Part shown: positions 12,901 to 24,199 of the stretch, one piece after another
How the letters are laid out: every line of letters begins with the position of its first letter
Position numbering within the stretch: the first letter of the stretch is position 1
From: Dastarcus helophoroides
Lineage: Eukaryota; Arthropoda; Insecta; Coleoptera; Bothrideridae
Direction of reading: 5' to 3'
Assembly: GCA_028583605.1 (NCBI GenBank)
Contig: CM053327.1
Span: 22,617,629-22,681,628 of the forward strand
DNA: 64,000 nt
Made by a program: the position numbers and the translations under genes
The notes under the pieces: model-generated
Seen by the model: the letters and a program-made list of their open reading frames with translations, nothing else
The model's database searches: none
What the model was told of the DNA's origin: nothing

Positions 12901-15900
12901 ACTTGAAATAAAGAAAGATTAAAAAACACAAAAAGGTTGCTCTAACGCGTTTCGATAGCCAAGCTATCATCTTCGGAGAGATACTAAAACCTACTCCTAA
13001 AATTAACCCTTTTATCTAGAATATTCCCTTCGTGCATGATCGACCGAATCCGAAGGGGCATGCGCATCTAATCATACACGTCGTAGTGTCACAATTCCTT
13101 ATCTATCAACCTTAACTATTTTAACGGAGATGAATGGCCTAAAGGCCCAGCGCAACCATTCATAATGTTGTCTCCAGCCTTATGGATGGCTAAGCTTTCA
13201 CAAGCATTTAACATAGAATTCTTATTTATTACTCTTTAACAGTTTAATATTATTATCTATCCTATGAGCTAATTCAAAAGCATGTTCAGCCACATTTGAC
13301 TTCCTCCTTTAGACGGATTTTAAGAGATCGTCTAGTCTGCCCGGCGTACTTTTGAGGACAATCTTTACATGAAATTTGTTAAATGTTAAATGCTTGTAAA
13401 AGCTTAGCAATCCATAAGGCTGGAGACAAACTTATGAATGGTTGCGCTGGGCCTTTAGGCCAATCATCTCTGTTAAAAATAGTTAAAGTTGATAGATATG
13501 AACTGACACTACGACGTCTATGATTAGATGCGCATGCACGTTCGGGTGCGGTCGATCATGCACGAAGTGAATATTCTTAGTAAGTATATAAGAGTTAATT
13601 TTAGGATTACGCATTAGTATCTCTGAAGATGATAATTTTGCTATCGCAACGCGTTAGAGCAACCTCTGTTGGGTTTTTTTAATCTTTCTTGGTTTTGGGG
13701 GACAAGATTTGTATTTCAATTTCCATTAATTCGACAAATGCACAAATTCAGCAATAGTCTCTTTTCGGATTGTATTGTGTTTGAGTTTTTCTTAATGTTT
13801 TAACATCTAAACCAGATTGTACTTGAAATTTGACAGTTTTTAAAATTCGACAAACACCTTTTGAGTTTTTATAGTAAATTGAGCCCTTTTTTAAAACTAC
13901 TTTTTTGCTATGAATTTCTGCTTTTCTTAAAATGCATAAAATAAGCTCTTGAATTGTCGAGTCTAAAAATTTTGAATTCAAACTTTATATTTTCAGGAAG
14001 AAATCAGGTTCTGAGGGAAATTTGAAGTCTGTAATTCAGTAATATGAACCTAAATTTCATTAAAAAACTCAAACTTCGAGAAATATTTAAAATGAATAGA
14101 CAACTTCCACAAGATTTTATGTTTAAGAATTCCATGTTTCAACTCGGAAGGTTAATAAAATAATCGGTATTTTATATAAAAATTAAAAATTTCTTTTTCT
14201 ATAAACTTTTTTTAAACATTTTTTGTTCAAATTGTAAACTCACAAATTTGAGAATGTTTTTATTCTAAATTTTGAGGTTTTTATGTAAAATTGTTAAAGT
14301 TTTCAGTTGAAGTTTGAAAATTATATTTTTTCCTAAAATTTAAGCTTTAAAATTGAAATTTTGAGTTAAATCTCTAATTGCTTTAAAACATTTCGAGTTT
14401 TTCTAAAGAGTCTAAATTTTTTCCTAAAGAGTCAAAGTTTTGATAGATTTTAAACTGACCGAAAGTAGCATTTTTGGTTGAAACCCAAATTTCTGTCAAT
14501 CTCTAGTAAATAGTAAAATTGCGTAAGGTAATATTCTCCTGTTTAATTAGGCACTGAAATCAGTTTTGATTTTTCATGCTGAAACAGTTATGAAATTTCT
14601 TTTCGGCTTGATAGGTTGCAAATAATTGAAGTTTGTTTCTTATTGTTTGCATTTTTACAGATGCTGCAAGTACGTCGAACCATGACTGAAATATTACTAA
14701 AAGTCACCAGCAAAGAAATAGAAACAATTTGTAGGGAAGAAAGGCAACGCTATATTAGGAAAAGTAAAGGTATCTTAGTGGTAGAGATTTGTAAAACTTT
14801 TAATAAAATATTATTTTGTCAAATAATCCATTTCATTTGTAAATGGAGGCTGAATGTAATTCCTCCAATTTCCTTTTGACATTTGTGAGATTGTTAACAG
14901 GGTAAATGGATCTATTTAATATTATTATGTTAACTTCAGCTTCAGATCACCGTGTATCCGCACCCAGTGGTGCCAACATTAGTGCGACACTTGGTAAGTT
15001 CATAATTATATTTTATGGCGCGTTAGGCGAACTTGTGGAATATCTTGGAGTTATCCAGTTGTTTTTTATCTGACTGATAAACACGAAATCTAAGATATTC
15101 TGTTCATCAAATTTTTCCATTACATTTAGGTTTCGAAATCCCTATATGGTTATATTATTAAAATTTGATCTTGAAGTGCCTACACGTTAGATTACAATAT
15201 GCTAATAACTTGAACATGTTAGGTTTGGGTGCTTATGGGAGTGAGTCGAGCAGTGATGATGATAGTGAGGATTCAAGAGGACGACGAGACTCTGATGTGG
15301 AGTTAAAGGTACATTTCATAGAGTAATAAGACAAATCCCCAATAATAAATAAAATTGATGGATTAATTTAAGTATGCATGATGCGTATTCTAAGAAATAT
15401 TGTCAAGTCTCTAATGGCATTCCTAAATGAAAAGTCCAGATTTTTATCTTTTCCTATAAATCAGTGAAGTAGCCCAATATTTTGAGGCATTTTTCTATTA
15501 ATATTGTCGTGTTTGCCTGACACAGGAAACTGCCTACTTTCTGGACTCTTAGTCAAACATACTATTCTCTGACTATTTTCTAATGGTTCCTTAACAACGG
15601 ATAATAAAATTAACATATTTTGGGGTCTGAAATTGCACCGATAATGTGGGCTTTCTCAAACGATTTCAGAAAAACATTTTTCAGAAATTTGGAGTTTATT
15701 CTAAATGTTTCGACTATATTCGAAATTTGTAAATACATTAAAAAGGTTTGTTTTTCTTAGATTTTCTCTGGATTTGTTTTCGGTTTTATTCTAAATTTGG
15801 ATTTTTTTCCTATGATTTCGACTTCAAACAGAAAATTGTAACTTTAAATAAAGTCTCAAATTTACGACTTGAGAATAAATTCGTGATTTCTAAAGAAAGT

Positions 15901-17889
15901 ACCAAGAAAAAATTATTTTAGAATTTCGACAAAGTGAGAAACGGTAGTTTCGAGAATTTAAACAGCAAAGCTAAAAAAATCATGTTCGTAAAATAAAAAA
16001 GAGAAGAAGAAATTTCGATTCTAATTCTGCAATGTCGAAATTTTTTAAAAATTATCCATTGTAGATTCGAAAACATTTATGTACAAATACGACCTTCTAT
16101 TTCTTTCCACAAATTTTCCATGAGGTTAAAGCCTGGGGATTGTATCGGTCGCTACAAAATCTGAATGTTTTTTTCCTGAAATAATTCTTAAACAATTCAC
16201 AAGAGTGCTTTAGGTCATTACGAATTGAAAAGTACAATTCAAGTGGTATTTCCCACTCTGCATAAGGCAAAATATCTCTAATCAAAACAATTCATGGTGT
16301 CGTCAGCAGAAACCAATCTCATTTCATGAGAAACGACCCAACAAAAAAAAAAAACCTTTGCCGTTACTATATTTAACTGTAGGTGTAACGTATTTAGGAT
16401 TACATATTGTGTTCATTGGACGCCTTACAAGTTTCATTCCATCACAATTAAAAATCTTATAACGTGTTTTATCGTTAAATAGAACTTTTTTCCATTGGTC
16501 TACTATCATAGTTGGCGTGCAAATGCAAGTTAATCTCGAAATAAGAGACTTTTTAGGCGGAGGTGTGCTAAATAACTTTGCTTCTAGCAATCTTCTCTGA
16601 ACTATGCTTGGGACAATCGTAAATCCTGGAATTTCACCAATAATTCTAGGTGGCAACTTCCAAGGACCATTTTGTGAACTTCTCCTGTCGGTCCCTATTG
16701 TTTTTCTTGGTTTTCCAGATGTTGGCTAATTTTCCAAATGTTCTCTTTCATTTTTGGAAACGCTGTCAGTAGGTAATAGAGACCTGCACGAGTACAAACA
16801 TAATCGGATTATAATCACAGTCCATTTTTCTCGAGGGTGTAACCGGGGAATTGGCATTATCTCCGGATCTTGGCATCGCCGTACTTTAATTTTTACATTT
16901 GCATTTAAATCTTAAACTATGCATTTACTGTTATATTATTATATCGAAAGTCACATCTTTTGAAGTGTTGCTGTACTTTTGCCCGATATTGTATATTTGA
17001 ATAAGATTATATAAAATCAATTACATTTATCCCGTTTCATCTTTCAAAGGATATAATAAAGAAGAGGAAAGCTGATTTCGCCAAAACTGAAAGAAGTATA
17101 GAAGACAAATTGGCCGAAGCCGAAAGCAGAAAAGCGAACGCAGAAAGTAGATCAACCACACCGGATGTTAAAGAGAATCAGGTAGACGCAAGAGGTTTAG
17201 GTCAGTATTAATAAAACACAAAATTTAGACTAAGGGCTCTAAATATTAAGTATAAAAACTTGCCGTGGTAAGCTTCTATTATTAATAGAAAATCCAAAGA
17301 CCTGCGTTATTTATAACTTTATTGAAATAAGTATCGTTTTATTTTAAACCATTTTTTATGATTATTTACAGGCAATAGCCAGTCGTCACCTTCGCCAAAT
17401 CATCATTCAAAAAGATCACGAAAACGTTCAGATAGCTATTCAGAAAATAGTGATTCTGATGGCGGAAGACGCCGATCTTCTTCTCGAAGTACAGATTCGG
17501 GAAAACACTACTCCAAACGTAGTCGAAGTAGAAGTTATACACCAGATAAAAAAAATCGTCGCAGTTCTAATGTAAAGCACTCTCGATCGAGGTCACGATC
17601 ACCTGATTATCGAAAGCGACGATCTAGATCGAGATCTAAACGCGATAGTGATCGTAGTAGATCAAAAAGGTCAAGATCGCGATCTTACTCTAGATCAAAG
17701 AGATCTAGATCTTCATCGCCAAGAAGGTCGCGAGATAGAAGATCACGATCGTATAGTAGAAGACGCTCCAGATCCACTAGCTACTCTAAAAAATCTAGGA
17801 GGTCAAGCTCAAGGTCTGAAAGTAGTAGAAAGTCTAGAAGACGATCTTCTAGCAGTAGCTGGGGTAAGAGCAAATCGCACAGACACTGA
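9986..17889 (+). CDS. PNISR: Arginine/serine-rich protein PNISR (nine exons)
   Basis: Nuclear SR-like protein associated with speckles and RNA processing. Exons: 9986-10470, 11091-11308, 11360-11514, 11566-11649, 14661-14769, 14940-14993, 15223-15308, 17050-17200, 17372-17889 (1,860 nt, 619 aa). All junctions are GT-AG and the frame is continuous. Landmarks in family order: QWPLNPSAYQN and VDWAALAQQWI near the N-terminus; a Pro/Gly/Trp-rich stretch; LDAAKRKQLPAWIREGLEKM at about residue 220 followed by a charged coiled coil; RTMTEILLKVTSKEI; LGLGAYGS plus an acidic Ser/Asp run; and an RS domain from about residue 450 to the end (many RSRSRS and KRSRSR units). The human protein is longer (about 805 aa). 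Introns 2 and 3 are each only 51 bp; intron 2 has no in-frame stop. Introns 4 and 7 carry transposon relics. Confidence 0.93.
12806..13735. mobile_element. Penelope-like relic flanked by long inverted arms
   Basis: The left arm (about 12806-13130) and the right arm (about 13430-13725) are inverted copies. Shared words include GATTAAAAAA, GGTTGCTCTAACGCGTT, GATGCGCATGC and the TCGATCATGCACGAA region. Between them, on the minus strand near 13385-13300, a short frame reads ISCKDCPQKYAGQTRRSLKI, which matches the GIY-YIG endonuclease end of Penelope-like elements (Y.G.T.R). It then hits stops. No reverse transcriptase is visible. The start 12806 is set by similarity to the copy at 26497. It lies in PNISR intron 4. 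Confidence 0.6.
13990..14470. repeat. Irregular A/T array in PNISR intron 4
   Basis: Low-complexity sequence of TTTTGAG, AAATTTGAG and AATTTTG words with mixed strand bias. Nothing else is seen here. Confidence 0.4.
15650..16075. repeat. Irregular A/T array in PNISR intron 7
   Basis: TTTCGACT, AAATTTG and GAAATTTCGA words at irregular spacing, immediately left of the Tc1 relic. It is of the same kind as the other A/T arrays. Confidence 0.4.
16078..16740 (-). pseudogene. Degenerate Tc1/mariner transposase
   Basis: Minus-strand fragments in Tc1 order. First comes VQRRLLEAKLFSTPPPKKSL (paired-like N-terminal part). WKKVLFNDKTRYKIF then holds the first catalytic Asp, followed by VRRPMNTICNPKYVTPTVKY. 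A second piece (16285 down) has LPYAEWEIPLE and RNDLKHSCELFKNYF. In a shifted frame the last piece reads FNLMENLWKEIEGR, the usual region of the third acidic residue. The second catalytic Asp (family motif QQDNDPKH) aligns to Arg. Frameshifts plus this loss make it inactive. No clear inverted terminal repeats were found. Confidence 0.8.
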
Positions 17890-20800
17890 TCATCTGTAGA
17901 CTGACAGGTTGTATTATTTTATTTTTTAATTTATGTTCAAAAGAAATGTAAATACTTTGTTTGATGGTAATCCAATAATGTTAATTTTTATCTTTGTTTG
18001 ACAGGAATAAAATGAAACTCCAGGATTCAACTCGGCTAAGATATGTACAAATATTGTGTCGATATTATTTATTGCTTACTACTGATCTTAATATTTGCGT
18101 CTTCCTTCTGTACTTTTAGCGTTAATTATTTAAAGGTAGTTCTGTACATTTTTTAAGCAAATGTGGTGCAATAGAAATGCATTACCGGTTATATTGTAAT
18201 TTTAATTAATTATTAGATGCATACATTTAAAATGGTTTTATTTTTCCTAATTACTAAAGTAAAAGTTTTATTATCTTTTATTTTCATGACACATTTTTCC
18301 TGAGCTAATACTTTGCAAAAGTAATTGTCTAATTAAGGCAATTTCAGATAAGTTTTCGAGGACAGCGCTGTTTACGCGCAAATGTATGTACCATTAAGGT
18401 TAATTATGTCTTTATCTCATTAGCAAAATTTCGTTTATATTAGCTGCATTTGAAACTAAAACTTTGTACCTATATATTTCAAATTAAAAACAACCTTTAT
18501 TTTGTCACTTTTTTCTTCTAAAAAATTATTATCACAGAGGAAGAACTGACCATAAAAATTTAAAGCTATGAAGCTGTAGTGTAAAATGAGATGATGAAAA
18601 AAAATAATGGGAGGACTGAAAGCCCCCTTTCGGTTCATAGTTGTGGTCTGCCTATTTTAATAGTTCATAGATTAAATGGTCAAAAATTCATACAAGTCCG
18701 TAAATATTGTGACCAAATCCTATAGTTATTCGCGGTTTTGTACTTTCTCTTATTCTTTGTTTTAATATGCTTGCTACTATTCTGTTAAGTTCCAGAAAAA
18801 ATTATGAGGAAACCTAGCAGGGAACATTATCGATTTTATCAAACCACATGAAATTGAAGTAGTCCGAGCAGAAGTATTTTATAGTTTTTTTTTTTTTGAA
18901 ACACTTATTTTGTGCTTCCTTACGTCAATTGTATGCGATTTCTTTAAAATACGAAAAAAAAAAATGTGTACTTTGGTAGCTGATCGAATTCGCCTCATGT
19001 TTTAGTTTAAAAAATTAGTAGCAGCAATTATACTCGAATTTAAACCCTTAATTTCAATCTTTTTTTCAAAGTGATCGCTATAATTATGAATCTAATGAAG
19101 TCATTGGGTTCAGTTTTAAAAATATCGAAATCTTAGTTTATTTTCCGAAATTTTTACGTCCATGCCGAAATTGCGGGCATTTTTCTTTCATGCCTTAAGG
19201 CGAACCCACACCGATAAAATTTGTGTGGTGCATTATATTTGACACAAATAGTTAGGCTATGTCCACGGTTTTGGTATAAGGCAAAACTCTTTAATTATAA
19301 GGCTTATTCTCGGTTTTTGCACTGCATTTGAAAAATTCACAACGCACACAAACCCATTTGGTCGTACAAGTACAAAGTAACTATTTGTTCCACAAAACAA
19401 TTGACATTTCGTGAAAAAATATCTTTTTTTTTTAATTTCAAAATACCAAGTATAACACAAAATTTTATTGGTAATGGATCCGGCTTTACGTTTAAACCTA
19501 AAATTTCAACATTTATCTTGAAATTGAAGTTTCCAATAGAATCTCGAAATTTCGACTTTCGATTGGAATAATTTATACCAGAAACAAGTCCAGCAGTGGT
19601 TTTTAATTAAAATTAGTGGGGGTGCTGCTTTAGGTAAAGTTGTGTAAAAGGCAACAAATATGTCTAATAAGTAAATTAAAATAAATTCGCATGACAACAG
19701 ACTCTGCTAGAAAAACTCGAAATTACAAAAATGGAATTAAGGGCGAAATAAAAAATTCAAAATTTTAGAAAATGTCGAAATTTGAGTTAAATTCCAAATT
19801 ATGAAAATGAATTTTATAAAAAAATTGTCAAGTTTAAAATTCTTTAAATAAAAGCACAGAATCATTATTAATACTTTTTTTAAATAAAAGCAGTAATTGT
19901 TTTTGAAATAAAAATGTTTTTTTTATTATCTTTTTAAGCCGTCGTTCGCTTGAATATTATTGAGAAAAAAAACGAGATAAATTATTTCAAGCGTTTGCAT
20001 AATAAGTAAATATACCAAAATTTGTAGTGTATCCAAATTTGAATTTATTTGACGAGCTTTTCTTTTTGATTCTTTACTAAAATTCCATATACACTTAAAA
20101 GTACAATTTTTACTTTTTTCCAAAACTTTTGATTTTAAACTTTAAATAATCGAATTAAGCTAATCTAAAATTTTTGTTTTATTAGTTTCGAACTTTTTTT
20201 CATTTTTTATAATTATCCGTTTAAACTTGAAATTTGATTTTTTTTCCTAACATTTCGACCTAAAATTGAAATTTTTTCTTTTAAAATTTCAATTTTTTTT
20301 AGAAAGTCTAATTGAAATTTAAGAGATTTTTAAATTTTGCATTTTAACTTAATTTTTTAGCCAATCTTTCCAGTTTATTTTCAAACTTTAATTTAAAATG
20401 TTTATTTTACAAAAATATTCCCAACATTCAGAGTTTAAGCTTAAAATGTTAATCGTTTTTTATTAAAATTTTGACTTTAAAGACAAAGTTACGAGTTTTT
20501 ATTTTGATTTTACAAACTTTTAAATTTAAAATTAGAATTTTTTTGCTATAATATTGACGTTAAAATCAAAACTCTTATATTTGAACGTTATTATTAAAAC
20601 TTCAGGTTTTATAAATATGAAATATTTCCCGAAATTTTGGATTTTTCTGATATTTTCGAATTTAAATTGAAATCTTTTCCCAAAAATTCGAAACGTGAGA
20701 CTTTTTCTAAAGTTTTCGTCTAAATCAGAAAACTTCTTCTTTAATTTCAGAATCTTGGGTTTATCAATTTGAGCAGTAAAAAAACAATTGGCCAATAGTT

Positions 20801-22515
20801 CGAGTTATATAAAAGAATTCTTCTTAAACTTCATATCAATGAATCAATGAAAAGTGTCCATGATGATGAATCCTAACTTATTACAATCATGTTTTCGGTA
20901 AATTTTATTGTAAAATATTGAGTAGCGATATTTGCGTAGGTCAGCGAGAACCAACGCTGCGACAAATTTCAAATTCCTTTGTTACATATGGTTTTCAAGA
21001 AAAACACGAGAGTGAAATTATAAGAGTTCTATCTTTTTCTTTTAATACGGAACTCTAAAATCTGATGTGATACTATAAAAATAGTTCCAGACGCGAATCA
21101 GCATCACCGAATTAGAAAAAAACACACCTCAGATTCTAAACAATAAAAATCACGTTGATCTGTGACTAATATTAGGATCTTAATGTGGCAAAGCTGTTTT
21201 GTTTCAACGTTCGAAACATTCTGTGTTTTGTGATCTGGGGCTGTTTCAAAACCAAAAAGAGGGGCAGTTGACATGAACATGCTCTGAATGAAAATTTTTG
21301 CGACATAGTACAGTGCTAGAGAATAATATTTCACGACCAACAAAGTCAATTAGCTAAAATTCAACTACAGTATCCTGTACTAAAATTTGACAACCGAAAA
21401 AAAAGCTCATCACTTCATTTCTTAAAAAGCGGAACTTTCTACGCCAAGCGTGAGACTTTCAGTATTCTTTCAATAAAATCAGAACTGCCACCTAAATCGG
21501 GACACCTTACAGTGTCCTATTGTAGTCGGAGGATGGACTGCAAACCAAGAGCGTCCTGTTACATGGAGTTAACTTGATTTACCCCTCTTCAAAAAATCAT
21601 CGGAATTAGATAAATGTTATGTTTGAATATGAAAGCATAAAGAAAGACTCAATATTAAACATTTGATGTAGGCATTCAAATTAATTTTTAAAACTTTCAA
21701 AGCTCTTCTTTTAAAATGAAGCTTTATGGACAAATACATACAAAGCTTTACATTAAAAAAATATATTTTATACAGGGAGATTAAAATTTCCAAAAATATT
21801 AATTATATTTATTGGAAAAAAAATAACCATCCTTTCTGCTTCTAAAAAGTCAAATTGATATACACCATCAACAACTTATAGCATGTGAATTGTTTTTGAT
21901 CGAGAATATATTTTCTGCTTAAGTCCTGTGAATATGTATTTTGCAAATATCAATTTGTTCAAGTCTCTTCCTCACTGACAATTCTGAATTTTCATTTTAC
22001 TGAATTCATAGTTTTGGAGTTTGAGGTAGTTGTAAATTCAAAAAGTCATAGTCAGTTCTGTCATTGTTACAACTGAAAATGAAAAAGATATGAAACGCAT
22101 AGACTTAGTACCAAGGTAATAGTATTTCCGACCAACAAATCTCTTCCTGAAGAATGGACTTTTTAATAATGAACACTCTGTATGTTAAATTGTCAAAATT
22201 GATGCAATGTTTCATCACTATATTTGAAAATTATGTATTCTTAAAAATATCTTATACATATGTTATAATTTTGAATAATTCAAAAAACAATATACTTTCA
22301 TATACTCTATAAAAATTAAGTAAATAGACTGAAAATTCCACATCATTAATTTTCTGTAAAAAAAGATTTTCAAACAAGTTTTCATCACTGATCTCTACTA
22401 TTTTATCAGTAGATTAAACTTATCTATAAAAATATTAGCTTCCAATATACCAGATCAAAGGTCACGTGATATTAATGCTTTCAGTCAATGAAAAAGGTAC
22501 ACTTGTAGTAACAAT
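17890..22515. other. Long gene-free stretch between PNISR and NUS1 (convergent 3' ends)
   Basis: PNISR 3' UTR at the left end. At 19130-20800 there are irregular A/T arrays of the AAATTTCGA/TTTTTC type. The remainder is unique-looking AT-rich DNA. The open frames here are short, unconserved in appearance and low in complexity. No RNA gene recognised. Confidence 0.5.
18006..18011 (+). terminator. Candidate PNISR polyadenylation signal AATAAA
   Basis: First AATAAA downstream of the PNISR stop codon, 117 nt after it. Other signals could be used instead. Confidence 0.45.
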
Positions 22516-22521
22516 TTTATT
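22516..22521 (-). terminator. NUS1 polyadenylation signal
   Basis: TTTATT on the plus strand is AATAAA on the NUS1 strand, about 40 nt past the stop codon, which is a typical position for a short insect 3' UTR. Confidence 0.55.
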
Positions 22522-22559
22522 GTACACATAATAAATATAAATCTAAAAGCACAACATAT

Positions 22560-23413
22560 TCACTTTCCAAATCTCTGTTCACTTTTGTTGTACATTAAAA
22601 TAACTTTACAAAACTCCACAAAATTAAAGTTACTTTGACTTGATACATTTAAAAATTCTGTCACTTTAACCTGCCATGGAGGATAACCATGCAAATTAAA
22701 ATATTCCCCAAAATAAATTCCCAATTCAGGATCAGGAAATTCATATATTTTTTGAAGACTTTTGTCAACTGTCTCCACAGTGATTTCACTTTGTTTTGAT
22801 AAACTCAAAGTTCTACACAGATCCACTACACTTTTTCTACCATCACTAACTGTCATGATTTTTACATGTATCTTGCTCCCCGAAAAACCATTTCTATGGG
22901 ACATATTAACATTTTTGTGCCATATTATGTGGTCTTCTTTTCTTCTTCCTTTTTCAACAAAACATTCAAAATCATCTTCATGCTGTTTTAAAACACCTGA
23001 AATAAAATATTTACATAAGTAAAAACGTAAAGACTGCTTTTAACATTGGCATAACTGTTTTAAAAAAGTTAATATTACAACTAATTTCCTCGACACAAGC
23101 AAATATTGCACCAGCTATACTAACCTTTATAATCGTAAAAGCTAATGAATGATATATTTGTAGCTAATGCCCAGTAAATTAAATTTGCTAAAATCTTATA
23201 GCACGGTTCCTCATCCCCCAATAATACAGTTAAATGATTCAGTGGTTTATTAGCACTTTTTAACTTATAAAATAAGTGGGAGTTTTCTTCATCGCGTTTG
23301 ATTAACTTGGTAAATATATAAACACATGACTTGTACAAGTACTCACAACACTTGAAAATATTATAAAAAAATGTATAAAGTACGTAATAAAGAATCTGGG
23401 ACATTTTGCCCAA
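22560..23413 (-). CDS. NUS1: Dehydrodolichyl diphosphate synthase complex subunit NUS1 (Nogo-B receptor, Tango14)
   Basis: Non-catalytic partner of DHDDS in the ER cis-prenyltransferase that makes the dolichol backbone. Two exons, 23413-23125 and 22996-22560, with a 128-bp GT-AG intron and continuous frame (241 aa). An N-terminal hydrophobic stretch at about residues 6-34 fits a membrane anchor. The conserved core begins LNHLTVLLGDEEPCYKILAN, then ISFISFYDYKG. Near the C-terminus PPWQVKVTEFLNVSSQSNF and the final EQRFGK match the family, including the C-terminal R.G motif that contributes to the active site. At 241 aa it is somewhat shorter than human NgBR (293 aa), mainly at the N-terminus. 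Which Met starts translation is not certain, since MSQILYY begins three codons later. Confidence 0.92.
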
Positions 23414-24199
23414 TTAAATGGAATTTTATATAAACATCACAGTAAATAGAACATGTAAATTTACTTAGGCTTAGCTGGCTGGCCAACTAATAGTCACTTG
23501 ATGAGCAACTTCAAGCCACCGACTTTTATACATTTGATTATGTACGTAACCTCAAATTTGATATGAGCTGGACGTATCAAAATCCACAGAGCGTAATAGT
23601 TCTTTTATCACTTGCGCTTAAACATCGTAGTGCAAATAGTTCAACCTATTTAAAGTCTGCTGGACACGTAAAGTTTTGTCGTCAGTCTTCTAGGATCATG
23701 CCAAGTTAAGCTTACTTAAATAGGCATTATTTTAACTTTTGCCTGCTGCGTTTTGGGTTCAGTATAAAAAGAACTATATCGGGTGTAGCAAGATCATGTT
23801 CTTTATTTATGAAGATAAACGTTTCAAAGTTGCTACACTTGGTGTACTTATTAAATGTGAAATTTTGACATAAAAAGGACATTCCTACTGTTGTCACTGT
23901 CGTTAAAACTGATACTTGATTTTTAAACGGAACATCCTATAACTTCGCATTGCTAGACGTAGGCCCGCGAAAAGTTGAAGTAAATTTTGAAAATATTTTG
24001 CAAAACTGGCCAGGCTCTGAAATGTTGCGTCTTTTCTGGCTTTTGCAAAAAGGAACCAAGCCACAAATTCTGAAATACTGGTCCTTAGCATATGGGTCAG
24101 AAGAATTAAAATCTTTGCTGAAAAAAAAATCAAACCTCATTTTAGTACCTAGCTCTCCTTGGTTAAATCACTCGATCTGAAATTTATAATCAATTAATA
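23414..24199. other. Upstream region of NUS1, no gene recognised
   Basis: Contains GTGTAGCAA near 23786 and its inverted copy TTGCTACAC near 23829, a possible small hairpin or element end. A 230-bp stretch at 23940-24180 is open in both strands but matches no family I know. Confidence 0.35.

Noticed and set aside
17648..17899. Open frame overlapping the PNISR RS domain
   Set aside because: It is the shifted frame of RS codons (Arg/Asp-rich shadow) and conflicts with the spliced PNISR frame.
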